Origin: Cinnamomum chago
Taxonomy: Eukaryota; Streptophyta; Magnoliopsida; Laurales; Lauraceae
Assembly: GCA_038049695.1 (NCBI GenBank)
Contig: CP142461.1
Location: 29,023,001 to 29,087,000, forward strand
DNA length: 64,000 nt
Direction of reading: 5' to 3'
Shown: piece by piece, positions 12,410 through 23,615 of the stretch
How the letters are laid out: each line of letters starts with the position of its first letter
Numbering within the stretch: the first letter of the stretch is position 1
Position numbers and translations under genes: made by a program
The notes under the pieces: generated by a model
What the model saw: the letters and a program-made list of their open reading frames with translations, nothing else
Told to the model about the DNA's origin: nothing
The model's database searches: none

Positions 12410-13700
12410 ATGTCTATCTCTTCCTCTTACTTTCTTTCTTCCTTCTCTCTCTCTCCCTCTTTCCCTCTCTGTCTTCTTCCTTTCTCTTCTCTTTCTCTCC
12501 CAGTGCTCCTCCCTCTTCCCTCGCCCTCTCCCTCCTCTGCACTCAGCACCTGCGTCCCCCATCTTCACTTGCACCTCACACACCTGCACACCCATCTCAT
12601 TCTTTCTTCTTTCTCTCTTCTTCCTCCCCTTTCCCACGTAACACCCACCTGCGTCACCCATCTTCACTTGCACTTCACCCACCTGCACACCCATCTCATT
12701 CTTTCTTCTTTCTCTCTTCTTCCTCCCCTTTCCCACGTGATATAAAGACTCTCTCTATCTCTCTCTCTGCCTCATCTTCACTTGCACTTCACCCACACCC
12801 ATCTCATTCTTTCTTCTTTCTCTCTTCTTCCTCCCCTTTCCCACGTAACACCCACCTGCACATAGTCCCTGCACCCTGCATAATTCCATCTTCTCTTTCT
12901 TCCTCTCCCTGCGTCACTCTATCTCCCTGCACACAACCCACCTACTCAACAACCCATTTTGCCACCTACTCATCTCTTCCTCTTTCTTTCCTTTTTCTCT
13001 CCCTCGCGTCTTCCCCTTTCCCTGCCTCCCTGCATCATTCCCTCTCTCCACTGCTGCTTTCCCCCCTCACTCCACGCCACTCTCTCTATCCCTCTCCCTG
13101 CCACTCTCTCTCTGCCTCTTTCTCTCTCACTTCCTCTCCTCACTCCGCCCCACTCTCTCTCTGCCTCTTTCTCACTTCCTCTCCTCACTCCGCCCCACTC
13201 TCTTTCTCTCTTCCCGACTCCCTCCTCTCTCTGCCATTATCTCTCTCTTTGCCCCTCCTCTCTCTCAGCCCGCATTGCACTCCACCCTTGCTCCCCTTCA
13301 TCTTCTCTCTTCCCCCTCTCTTCCCTCCCTGCCAATGCACCCTCTCTTTCTTTCTTCCTCCTCTTCTTTCTTTCTCTCCTATCTCCCTCCTTTTTCACTG
13401 CTGCATTGCACCCTCACAGCCCCCCCTGAACCCATCTCTCTCTCTCCACACTGTTGCTCCCCTCTCACTCCGCCCACTCACTCTCTCTGCCCACTCTCTC
13501 TCTCTCTCTCCCTCTCCCTCTCCCTGCCACTCTCTCTCTGCCTCTTTCTTTCTCACTTCCTCTCCTCACTCCGCCCCACTCTTTCTCTCTCATTGCGTGA
13601 CTCCCTCCTCTCTCTCTTTGCCATTATCTCTCTCTTTGCCCTTCCTCTCTCTCTTACTCCGCATTGCACTCCACCTCTGCACCCCTCTACCTATCTAAGG
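12410..13700 (+). repeat. Long polypyrimidine (C/T) domain with internal repeats
   Basis: About 1.3 kb of the plus strand is very largely C and T. It includes a roughly 80-100-bp phrase ('tcttcacttgcac...ccacgt') in three copies starting at about 12559, 12659 and 12775. A 'cacttcctctcctcactccgccccactc' type phrase is seen near 13128, 13172 and 13552. The long open frames here (up to 171 codons) are serine/leucine/proline low-complexity translations of the repeat and I do not call them genes. Confidence 0.9.
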
Positions 13701-14150
13701 CCAATCCACCTATCCAAGCCCAATCCAACACACGCATGCATAGCCCAAAACACACAGATCCCCGTAATGAAAAGATTTCAACACAAATGAAAGAGTATAA
13801 GACAGAAAGAATCAAACCAGAGATAATCAAATACAGAGAAGCATACCTATGTCAGAGAATCTGATGGAAGCTTGTTCTTCCTACTGTTTGAAATCTATAT
13901 CATGAGAGAGAGGTTCTGGTTTGATCTAAATCACAGTTGCAAGCCGCTCCGAGTCGTAGAACCGTGCATAAGGAAACCGCCATTGATGTTTCAGCGCCTC
14001 CGTTCTTTTGATGAAATGGTAGAGAAGAGAGAGAAAGTGAGTAATAAGAATTTAAAAATCGCTGCTTATTCTCTACCAGTTGGGATCAGTTACGAAGAGT
14101 GGGGATGACATAGAGAATGAGAATGCTATTGACGTGGGTCTGCATGTAGG
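13701..14150. other. Non-repetitive segment inside the copia element
   Basis: No recognised gene. The minus strand reads like the tail of another mobile element or a captured fragment. A plus-strand open frame of 78 codons (13872-14108) has no motif I recognise. Confidence 0.3.
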
Positions 14151-14437
14151 CAGACAGGTGTTGGCATACTAAGAAAAACCTAGTGGGAAAAAACCAAAGA
14201 GAAGGAAAAAAGAGTACAATATTCTTTAAGATCATTGAACATAATGCTGCCTCATTAAAATCTTAACTAGGAAAATCCATTGGGATAAAACCTAGAAAAG
14301 GAAAAAGAGTACAGCGTACAAATGTCCTGGATAGCATACTTCAGGATGTCCCCTGATTAACTACTCCCCCTGATGATAGCAACCATTCACATAGTTTGAT
14401 GATGAACTCTACGCATCCCAATCTCATATACAAACTT

Positions 14438-15089
14438 CTAGAATACCGATTTTGGCAAAGATTTGAAAAACAAATCTGATAGGTTATTACTCGAACAAAC
14501 TTGCTTGACTTCAATTTCATTGTTCTTCTGAAGTTCATAAGTGAAGAAGAACTTTGGTGCTATATGCTTAGTCTTGTCTCCTTTAATGAAACCTTCTATA
14601 ATATGTTTTATGCATGCTTCATTATCTTCATAGATAATGTTTGGGATACCTGCAGTAGAAGGTAATTCACAAGGACTACGAACATGCTGAATCAAAAATT
14701 TAAGCTATACACATTCCTTACTAGCTTCTAAAATCTCAGCATAGTTGGAGGAAGTAGTTACCAAAGTTTGTTTAGTAGAACGCCAAGAAATGGTGGCATT
14801 ACCACGCATAACCTGTCTGTGATCAACCCTTATGGGGATCAGAGAGATAACCTGAATCAGCATATCCTATAAAACTAAAATCTCTATGATCATAAGAACA
14901 AGATATTCCTAAATTAGTTATTCCACGCAAATATTGTATGATGTGTTTAATACCAGTCAAGTGCCTTTGAGTTGGTGTGGAGCTATATCTGATAAGTAGA
15001 TTTACAGAAAATGAAATATCCAGTCTAATGCATTGTGCCGAGTACATCAGGACTCCAACATTACTTAGGTTTGATACTTCAGGACCCAA
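14438..15089 (-). pseudogene. copia pol remnant: reverse transcriptase C-terminus and RNase H
   Basis: Two minus-strand frames carry copia pol. 14823-15089 contains the RT/connection region: GALMY-like 'GVLMYSAQCIRLDISF', then 'RHLTGIKHIIQYLRG'. 14438-14695 contains the copia RNase H C-terminal part: 'IYEDNEACI', 'KGDKTKHIAPKFFFTYELQ' and 'DLFFKSLP'. They are separated by about 130 bp with stops, so the gene is broken. Such polyproteins synthesise cDNA from element RNA in virus-like particles. The upstream RT palm motifs are not recognisable. Confidence 0.9.
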
Positions 15090-15906
15090 TACCTTTATAT
15101 TTTTCTCGATGGGACAGTATGGATATTTCTTTAAATAATCAGCAGTTTTTTCGAGCTCTTCTGTGTCTCAATCATCATCATTATTTTCCTTTGATATTTG
15201 TGTAGATGCCGCATATGCAAATGTGTCGTCAATGACAATATCATTTCTATTCCATCATCTCTTGAATAATTACAAAGTATCTCTTCATTATCCGGTACCA
15301 ATGCCTCTTCAAGGGCTTCCAAAGTCTCATAAGGGACTTTCATTATTCTAGAGAGAATGGATTTTACCATAAACTCTTCAAAAGTGTTATGTGCATCTTT
15401 GGAAGGAACCTCTTAAGGAGCGTTGCGTGCCTCTGCGGGAGGACATAATGATGATTACTCATTTCTCCTTTTCCACGAAGATGAGCACTTTAAACCTATA
15501 GGTTTGCCACGCGTCTAGCGTATTGCAGATTCTTTTATTGCTGTATTTTGACTTTGTCCTACAGGGACATTAATCCTGGCACATGTGACTTTATCACCTT
15601 TGCTGCATCGTTAAATGCATCAAGTAATCTGTTTGTAATTTCTTATAAGTGCACAACTCTCCATACTTCATTTGCACATGTGAAGTTTGTGGATCCAGAT
15701 GAGACAAAGTGAAAGTATTCCATGTCAATCCTTGTTGTTCTTTAGGAACGGGTTGTTCTACAGGAATAAGACGTTCTTCAGGAACTATCTTATCTCCCCC
15801 TAACGGCAGAAATATTTTCTCATCGAGTTAACAATTTGGAAAACGAGCAGTGAAGACATCTCATGTCATTGGTTCTAGATATCAGAGAGTCATAACCTAC
15901 ATGGAT
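15090..15906 (-). pseudogene. Decayed copia integrase / RT N-terminal region
   Basis: This sits between the protease/pre-integrase and RNase H fragments, where copia encodes integrase and the N-terminal RT. Only short scraps can be read (for example an acidic stretch in the 79-codon frame at 15131-15370, resembling the linker downstream of integrase). At about 0.8 kb it is far shorter than the expected 2 kb, so most has been deleted. Confidence 0.5.
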
Positions 15907-16359
15907 TCACAATCTACGTTGTGGTCCCATCTTAGTGCGCTTAGGGCTCCTATCATGCCAAAGCTTTAAAGTCTTAGAATCACTAAACTTCGGGCTTAGT
16001 TTAAGCTTCGGGCTTAACTTTGTTGTTTTGCTCATAATCGAATGTGATTCGACATTGGAGATTGTCGTGTAATATAACCCTAAGGAGAGTGCACTTTGTT
16101 TTTCTAGTATTTGCTTCTGGCTTCCAATACTAGTAACGATGCATAAGCATTCCTTGTTGCCTTCACTTACAGTCTCAATGTAGTACTCATTTATTCTGAT
16201 GTCCCTGAAACTAATCAAGTTTCTTCGAGAGCTGCTTGATAACAATGCATCTTTAATGAATAGATTTATACTATTAGGTAACATCATATGGGCTCTTCCA
16301 GAGCCTTTAATTATTTTCACAGGTCCATTTATGGTGGATACCTTTCGTAGATTGAACAT
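15907..16359 (-). pseudogene. copia protease / GAG-pre-integrase remnant
   Basis: A 150-codon minus-strand frame matches the copia segment after the protease: 'GPVKIIKGSGRAHMMLPN', 'SRRNLISFRDIRINEYYIET' and 'LYYTTI' followed by 'LWHDR', the start of the pre-integrase zinc-binding region. The expected histidine/cysteine pairs after LWHDR are lost, since the frame diverges and stops. The catalytic D(S/T)G of the protease would lie upstream and is not visible in frame. Confidence 0.85.
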
Positions 16360-16529
16360 TAATTCTGATAAAAACTTCTAATTTTTTAGAATGGTGTGTG
16401 TTGTGGCACTGTCTACCAGACATAGATTGTCCTCAGTTCCACGATTCATATCTTAAATAAAATAATAAACTAATATAACTATGCAACCACATGATAAAGA
16501 TCAAACCATTCACCATAAGACAAAACATC

Positions 16530-17270
16530 AATTAAACAAAAACCAAACATAAACCATAAGTCTAAAAATATGCATCTTAAAGGAATTAAAAAAAATTAAG
16601 TTTGTGAAGTTCAAAGAGTTATTAGTCTTTAAGACCATGCCAGGTAGAGCTCCCAATTGAGCATTAAATGCCTCATTACTCAAATGTTGGCTATCCTCAT
16701 TTTCAAAGAAATCTCTAGTCTCCAAGGAAACAACATTGAAGATGTCAGTCAGAGTTATATTCAGATTACTATTTTGTAATCTTGTAATATGAGGTTTGCT
16801 TATTTATTCTGACCAGCGGGTAAAATGACCATCATGTGATGATCATACCTATCCTTCAGGGATTTCCTAGAGACCTGCTGGGTCTTCCTCAATTAGATAT
16901 TCATTTTTTAGGTCGTCATCTATGTGATAACGCAAAAAGATGAGGGCTAATGCCTTGTCCTACGGAAACATCTTATAACCTTCTTTTATGGTCCCCACAA
17001 GTTTCTTGGATTGCAAACTTCTTTTATGGTCCCTACAAGTTTCTTGGATTGCAAATGGATTTTAACATCCAGTTGCTAAGATAAGTAACTGTCCCCATTT
17101 ATTTAAAGTCAAGTTTTGCCAGATTTGGCATCATATAAGAACCGTAATAAAAGATATATGAATGCAGATAATCAACAAAATAAAAAAAAATGAAAACTTA
17201 ACCTTAAAAATAAAACATGGGAGGAATTAATCATAACAAATAAGTTAGCTAATAAAAAGTTGGAACATCA
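16530..17270 (-). pseudogene. Decayed gag region of the copia element
   Basis: By position this should hold gag and the zinc knuckle. Only short frames are open (for example 65 codons at 16528-16725), and I recognise no conserved gag motif. A 37-bp local duplication ('cttcttttatggtccccacaagtttcttggattgcaaa') lies at about 16981-17055. Confidence 0.35.
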
Positions 17271-17279
17271 TGTTCTCAA

Positions 17280-17765
17280 CTTTAAGAATCAGAACTGCTG
17301 GTTCTGTCAAAACTTCAGGTTCATAACACATGAATTAGAATTACAAGTTCTGCTGAAGCTTTCGATTTGAAGCGGAACTTCCTGTCAAATCTTCAAGTTT
17401 AAAGTAGAACTTCTAGTTTTGTCAAATCTTCAGGTTTGAAGTAGAACTTCTGGTTCTAACAATTTATCAGAACTTCTGGTTCTATCAAATCTTCAGGCTT
17501 GAAGTAGAACTTCTGGTTCTAACAATTAATCAGAACTTCCGGTTCTGTCAAATTTTCAGGTTTGAAGTAGAACTTCTGGTTTTATCAAATCTTCAGGTTT
17601 GAACAATTTATCAAAACTTCTGGTTCTAATGATTGATCAGAACTTCTGGTTCTATCAAATCTTCAGATTTGAAGTAGAACTTCTGGTGCTGTCAAATCTT
17701 CAGATTTTGATTTATGTATATGAATCTACAAGTTCATATCAATATTACAGCTTCTAGGACTGCCG
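17280..17765. repeat. Minisatellite B in copia leader ('gaacttctggttct')
   Basis: The phrases 'aacttctggttctatcaaatcttcaggtttgaagtag' recur about eight to ten times with variable truncation, giving a roughly 30/60-bp period. The array lies between the 5' LTR and the gag region, in the element's presumed transcribed leader. Confidence 0.9.
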
Positions 17766-17999
17766 GTCCATAGATCGGTAAACTTCGGGTTCAAATTTAG
17801 AACTTTTAGTTCTATATTGTGATCCATTCACATAAATAGTATCCAAAAAAATAAAGCAAACAAGACAATGAATAGTACACGAGTACCATAATTACTATAA
17901 ACGAGCATTATAAACTAGTTACATGCATTCTAATAAATTGATTTTAAGGATGGCTCAGATACTACTTACTGTATATGAAGAGAAATATTACTATTTTCT

Positions 18000-18190
18000 G
18001 AAATCCACGCCGGGAAGGATTTCACGATGAAAGTCCACACTGGGAAGGAATCTGCATAGGGAATCCGCAATGGAAATCCGCGCTGGAAATGAATCTACGA
18101 TGAAAATCCGTGATGGGAAGGAATTTGCACAGGGAATCCGTGATGGGAATCCGCACTAGGAAGGATTTCGCAATAGAAATCCGTGCAAGG
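18000..18190. repeat. Minisatellite A in copia leader ('gggaatccgc')
   Basis: About nine imperfect copies of a roughly 20-22-bp unit (consensus like 'ggaaatccgc(a/g)ctgggaagga') lie 70 bp inside the 5' LTR, before minisatellite B. Confidence 0.9.
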
Positions 18191-18240
18191 GGAAGTATTT
18201 CCCCTCTTGGGTAAGAATACTAGGTTTTCTTCCTTCTCTT

Positions 18241-18260
18241 GGAGCTTCATGGTGATAACG
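18241..18260 (-). other. Primer-binding-site region of the copia element
   Basis: Directly inside the 5' LTR the minus strand reads CGTTATCACCATGAAGCTCC. It resembles the 'TTATCAGCACGA'-type sequence found after the LTR in some plant copia elements, but I cannot assign the tRNA with certainty. Confidence 0.5.
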
Positions 18261-18456
18261 TGTTAGAAAAGAGAGAGACTAAGAGAAAGGATTAGAGGGA
18301 GAATAGAGGTTTTTCTATTATCTCATTATGTGTGTATAAATACAAGGGGAGAAGCATATTTACAAGTAAAGTAACCTCATAAGAAAGGAACCCTAATTCT
18401 AACCCTAACTCATCTTCGGTGGGCATCGATCCACCCAAAATTCATATCTCATAACA
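18261..18456 (-). repeat. 5' LTR of the copia element
   Basis: Starts TGTTAGAAAAGAGAG and ends CTCATAACA on the plus strand. It is the partner of 9132-9328 and contains the same TATAAATACAAG stretch. Confidence 0.85.
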
Positions 18457-18597
18457 CTCCCTTTAATGTCAAAATCAAGATCTAATTGGGTAATGGGGCA
18501 TAAGTTTTTGGAACATTTCAAAATAGAATAAAAAAAAATACATTTCATAATGCGCGTTAAGTTTTCCAATGTTCTTTCCAAAGAAGACATGCAGATT

Positions 18598-19729
18598 ATC
18601 CGGCCACTTTACCCTTCTTTTAAAAATAAAAAAAACCCAGAATACCCTTCTGGAATTTTTATTGCAAGGAACAAAGCAAGAGGATGGTCTGGTCCATCTT
18701 GTCTCCTCCTTCCGCTCTCCTTCCCTCTCCAGTGTTTAACCTTTGCTCTCATCTATCAACGACGAGTACGGGCGATCGCAATGTGACTCCTAGATAGTTC
18801 TCTTCCCCCACCTCTTTCCCCTTCTTCCCTTTTCTTTGATGGTGATGGAAGGTGGCTGGGTTGTTACTGTGGGGGTTATGACATGGATGGGCATTGTGAG
18901 AGATGGAGTCTGGTTAAGAGGATCGAGATGCAGGGCTTGGTTTGGAATGGTGTGGCTTGGTTTGGATCATGCCCTAGGCTACTGTATATTGGGTTCGGTT
19001 ACAAGGGGAAGATGGCTGGGACGACTTGGTGAGGCTCTTTGTTGAGTTTTGAGAAAGTGGCAATGAATGATGGTTTGTGAAGATGGCCCAGGAACAATGA
19101 AGCCGAGGATAGAGAAGAAACAAAGGGATGGTGAGGAACATGGGGATGGAAAGTTATGAAAAGAAAAGGAAATAAAAAGGGTGGTGATAGTAGTTGAAGA
19201 AGGTGGGGAAGGTGAGTTGGGTCTTGATGAAAGAAAAGAAGGTGGGTTCAAGAAAGAGGAATAGGAAGGTGGGCTGGTGTCTATGATCTGTATGGGTGAT
19301 GTGAATGGATGGGTTGGTGTGTCTTCAATGTTTGGATGGATGACAATTGATGATGGGCTCATTTCAGATGATGAAGAGGATAGACAGATGATGAAAGTGG
19401 GACGGTGATGGTATCGGTTGCAATGTTCTAGCGGTGCTGAGTGAATGGATGGGGGTCCTAGAGTTTGGATGTGAGTTGAATATAATGAAGGTGTTACATG
19501 TTGGTGTTTGGTTAGGAGAATTCGTGGGTGATGGGGGAAGATGATGAAGGTGGTCTCCAGTGTGGTAGGCGTGCCTGCTTGGTTATCTTCACATTCTATA
19601 GTTAGAACGGATGATGAGGGAGCAGGTTGATGAGTGGATAGGACACTAACCAACTGGGTTCAGTGCAACAAAAATCCTGAAAGGACCATTTTAGGATGTT
19701 CTTTAAATAAAAGGGAAAGTGGCCGGATG
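18598..19729. mobile_element. Putative non-autonomous DNA transposon with about 27-bp inverted ends
   Basis: The left end 'atccggccactttacccttctttta' (from 18599) is mirrored at the right by 'taaaagggaaagtggccggat' (to 19726), with one or two mismatches. The interior is strand-asymmetric (G-rich on plus from 18830) and holds the longest open frame of the window, 224 codons on the minus strand (18979-19653). That frame is serine/proline/threonine-rich, with no domain I recognise. It could be a captured fragment or simply stop-poor sequence. No clear target duplication was found. Confidence 0.5.
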
Positions 19730-21330
19730 GTGGGGACTGCCAGTTTTGAGATGTCGCCCAAAAAACTTAGTCTCTTCTAAAAAAAAATTTGTCTTAAAAT
19801 GGGTCACAATTATTGATCCGTCACGGTGTGAATATTTCTTTACCTGAAAAAATTTACAAAAATATCCAAAAAATTCAGAATATTAAAAAATTCTTAAAAA
19901 ATAATATTTTTTCCCACTGGCAACAACAATAAACTAAAACACCGGCCCTCCTAAGTCATGACATATTGTATCACTATCTTATCTTTTAACTGTTTAATAT
20001 ATTAAGTTGTAGTGTTTAAAGTGTAGGCCCATTTTTATAATGAAAAATATTCAAGCAAAAATTAGTTCTCACCTATTATATGAAAACTTTTTTGCAGGAC
20101 CCAACTAGCAATCCATCTAAACCTAACAACCAATAGGGAACCCCCTAATAGTCACTAATCCAAAAAATTGGCACAGATCCGAATGGATTGAACCATTGAA
20201 TCGATGGTTGAATATTTTTTTGAATATGAAGCAATTAGACTTGTTGGCTACAGATGAAATGGTTAAGGACATGGATTTGTTAATATAACCCGTTATAAGC
20301 CTATTAATATAGCCCATAATGACCATTATAAAAGGTAACTTTTTTCTTCCACATTTTTTAGAAGTGATCAAAAGATTAGACCCTAAACTTATTGGAATAA
20401 ATTCTTTTGGGGGCCCATTATAAAGGCATTTATTTTGAATGATTTAGGTTTTTTTTTATAAATAGGTCTTATTAAAGGGGTACAAGTTTTTGTTTAAAAA
20501 AAGTACAAATACTCAAGGAATTAGGGGTACCATTGGTTTGTCCACTATACAAGGGCTTTACTTGTAGGCTTCACTGTAGGGCCCATATGTTAAGTTTTGT
20601 TTGCAAATGATTAGCCCACAAATTGAGCCCAATGAACCATCAATCTAATCAAAATGAAAGCCCTAAAAAGAGGGCATTTTCCCCTTTCAATGGAAAGGAT
20701 GCAAACTTGGGGAAGACAGGAGGGGGGCAAAGAAAAGGAGGAAAAAAAAAGAGGAGGAATAAGAAAAGAAAGAAGAGAAGGAGAAGAAGCAGAGTTCATA
20801 CCGAGTTCCCCTATGAGGTACGAGCAGCAGTTTCAAGTGTGGTTCTCTTATCATCTCTCTAGCTCCCTATTTCTTTATTTAATTTTTTTTAAATTTTCTC
20901 CAGCTCCCTATTTCTTTATTTAATTTTTTAAAATCTTCTCCACAACAGATGCATGATCTAGTTTTTTTCTTTTTGTTCTTTTCCCTCTTGTAATAGCATT
21001 TAATAAATCTATCATTTGCTCCTCGATCCTTTTCATCCTCTTCTTTTCTCCTGTTAGATAAAAAAAGAGTTTTTTTTTTTTCTTTTTCTTTTTTTTGTTA
21101 CGCCGACCGACACAATAACCATACCTACAACCTTACCGGTACATATACTCATCTGATATTTAAAACCATGTTATTCCGGACATACCTCCGGTCATGTGCC
21201 TGTGTATTACTAACCCTTGAAATGTCACCATTTCCTTTTCGTTTTCCTGAACCCCGAAATCAAGATTTAATCGGGTAATCATGTTTACACAGAGCAACAA
21301 ACCGGCTGACATAACAAAAAGCAGCAGTTG
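19730..21330. other. Anonymous intergenic DNA
   Basis: No gene recognised. It has a purine-rich run at 20690-20800 and a 43-bp tandem duplication ('agctccctatttctttattt...') at about 20859-20943. The open frames at 20611-20923 come from the purine-rich run. Confidence 0.5.
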
Positions 21331-21546
21331 TTCTACACAGATTTTAAGATATTTGCAAAAACATCTCAAACATTATATCATAATTTCTTAGGTTCTATGG
21401 GCCCCATTTGAATAATTCAAACTGTCCAAACCAGTAATTCAATTTTTTTAGACAGTTTGAATTATTCAAATGGGGCCCATAGAACCTAAGAAATCATGAT
21501 ATAATGTTTGAGATGTTTTTGCAAATATCTTAAAATCTGTGTAGAA
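21331..21546. repeat. Near-perfect 96-bp inverted repeat (hairpin)
   Basis: The left arm 21331-21426 and right arm 21451-21546 are reverse complements with one mismatch seen, around a 24-bp loop. A transcript from either strand would form a roughly 96-bp stem. The arm sequence shares phrases ('ctatgggccccattt', 'gatatttgcaaaa') with the decayed repeats at 6150-7560, suggesting a foldback MITE of that family. Confidence 0.95.
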
Positions 21547-21682
21547 CAAAATTAAAAATCTGAAGACAGTTGATCCGAACCGATCATTTGCCATAGATCC
21601 ATAGTAAGTTCTGAGATATATCTAAAGAAGATTCTAAACTATATTGTTTTCCCTATGTTTCTCATTTGCATGATCTGACCCC

Positions 21683-21980
21683 TTCAAGTTCAGAGTTCCC
21701 AGGAAGGTCATGGGGTGCAAGACTTGAATTTTCTTGGACTTTGAGAAAATCACAAAATAAAAATTACAACCATTGGATCACAAGGAGTATAGCTTATAGG
21801 ATTTCTCTATTTTGCCAAACTTGAAACTCTCCAGCGAATCCTCTTCGAGGATGGCTTTATTCTAGCTGAAGAAAGGAAAAATCCTCTAAAGAGAGAATTC
21901 TTCTCTATTTGCCAAATGTGCCCCAAGAGTGATCATGAAAAGATAATACTTCACATGCAATAGATGAATAGCCTGAAGAC
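21683..21980. repeat. Direct repeat of about 298 bp, copy 1
   Basis: From 'ttcaagttcagagttccc' to 'cctgaagac' this segment is repeated at 23318-23615 with only scattered substitutions. The 1337 bp between the copies has imperfect terminal similarity (GTTTGAATTATCTTAA near 22001, and its mirror 'TTAAGACGATCCAAAC' near 23263), which could mark a separate non-autonomous transposon. No coding region is visible. Confidence 0.95.
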
Positions 21981-23317
21981 AGCCACACTAATAGGTAATG
22001 TTTGAATTATCTTAAATTTGGGTCTTAATGCCTTTTGTCTTGAGCACTAAGACAAAAAAACTAAATAAGATTGTTTGGTACGTAATAACATGTCTTAAAC
22101 ACTAAGACGACTTGTCATTTAAGATAAGATTTATCTTAATTCTAGGAACTCGAAATCCAGCTCCTGAAATTAAAACCCTAACATCTTAAGCGGTAAGACA
22201 GTTCATAACTTATTTTAAAATTCTCATAATAACCCTCACCAATATCAACGATTTGAACCCTACTCTTATCTCTTTCATTGCACCTCCTCATGACAATTTG
22301 GTTAACCAACATACTTTTGGATGAAATAGTAAGTTATAAAAAAATGATTGCAGATCTATTATCCTTACGGTACAATAGCATTTTTTTTTTTTTTAATTCA
22401 TTTACATTTTCATATGCTCTTGTGATGGGGTCCAATGAAGAGATTCAGGACAAATACTGTGTAAAAATCGTTAGAAATAGTTTTACAAATATCCAAATTT
22501 TGATGTAAATTTCATACAACTATTTGTTTTTCATTTTGGCATAACCATAAAAGGAGCATTTAAATGGGACAATAAAACCAATGAATAAAAGCTTTTGTTT
22601 GTATACTCCAAAATTTAAAAAAGGAATCACTACCAAATGCAAATAGTTCTATATGTAGACTCAAAATTGTTTTTGTGACTTTGCTTGTTTTTTTTATCAT
22701 TTTGGTGGTCGTTATAATGATGTGTCTTTAATCCTTTTATAAGAAAACTATTATTAAAGTTTATATAATAATATTGGTGATTATGACGTGGAACATGCAT
22801 TGTGATAGTTAAACATATATTTTTTTAAGTTTAAAAAAATGAGCATATAGTGTACTGAGTATTGTCCGAGTTTAAAAAGAAGCATATTTGGAGCATCACA
22901 GATATTTTTCAAGCTTAAAACCATTTTTTTTTTAAATGACAGAAATTACCCTTAACTTGAGACATGGATAAGATGCATTATCAAACAGTCTTATTCGGAT
23001 TTTTAGAGGATTTGCCTCTAAATGTCTAAAGCGGACAAAGTCTAAAATCTTGTGCCAAACACTCTAATTGTTCAAACCTCTGTCCGATTTAGATATTTAG
23101 AGAAATAGAGGCATGAAATAGAAATGTCAAACATCGGCTTATTCAATTCAAAACTCATAGCATTCAAGAGTTGCCAAGCGATCTTATTACAGAACAGCTA
23201 ATTAAATCTTTAACTCACAGCTCTAATAAAATCTTAAACTCACAAATCTTTTTCAAACATATTAAGACGATCCAAACAAGGCCTCACCTTCCTCGATGCT
23301 TGATCCTGTATAACAAA

Positions 23318-23615
23318 TTCAAGTTCAAAGTTCCCATGAAGGTCATGGGGTGCAAGACTTGAATTTTCTTGGACTTTGAGAAAATCACAAAATAAAAACT
23401 ACAACCATTGGATCACAAGGAGTATAGCTTATAGGATTTCTCTATTTTGCCAAACTTGAAACTCTCCAACAAATCCTCTTCGAGGATGGCTTTATTCTAG
23501 CTGAATAAAGGAATAATCCTCTAAAGAGAGAATTCCTCTCTATTTGCCAAATGTGCCCTAAGAGTGATCATGAAAAGATAATACTTCACATGCAATAGAT
23601 GATTAATCTGAAGAG
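23318..23615. repeat. Direct repeat of about 298 bp, copy 2
   Basis: Second copy of the block at 21683-21980, in the same orientation. It lies about 1.5 kb beyond the stop codon of the RRM gene. Confidence 0.95.

Larger units (their letters stand above)
9132..18456 (-). mobile_element. Degraded Ty1/copia retrotransposon with nested foreign DNA
   Basis: The element is bounded by two direct repeats of 196-197 bp with TG...CA ends (9132-9328 and 18261-18456). Flanks are CCCCC (9127-9131) and CTCCC (18457-18461), a plausible mutated 5-bp target duplication. A polypurine tract (minus-strand AAAGGGGAG, at about 9329-9337) abuts the left LTR and a primer-binding-site-like region (minus-strand CGTTATCACCATGAAGCTCC) abuts the right one, so the element reads on the minus strand. 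Pol remnants lie at 14438-16359. At 9.3 kb it is nearly double the usual copia length because about 4.7 kb of unrelated repeats (roughly 9400-14120) lies between RNase H and the 3' LTR. A copia-like 3' untranslated stretch with AGTACTC-type phrases lies at about 14150-14340. Confidence 0.75.

Noticed and set aside
12350-13790. Long open frames on both strands (124-171 codons)
   Set aside because: They are translations of the C/T-rich repeat (Ser/Leu/Pro or Arg/Glu/Gly runs), overlap in several frames and show no domain.
17280-18190. CRISPR-like array
   Set aside because: Units are imperfect, spacers are not unique sequence of fixed size, and this is eukaryotic DNA inside a retrotransposon.
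21331-21546. Conserved miRNA precursor
   Set aside because: The stem is far too perfect and long for a conserved plant miRNA, and its arms resemble the decayed repeat family; a young foldback MITE fits better.
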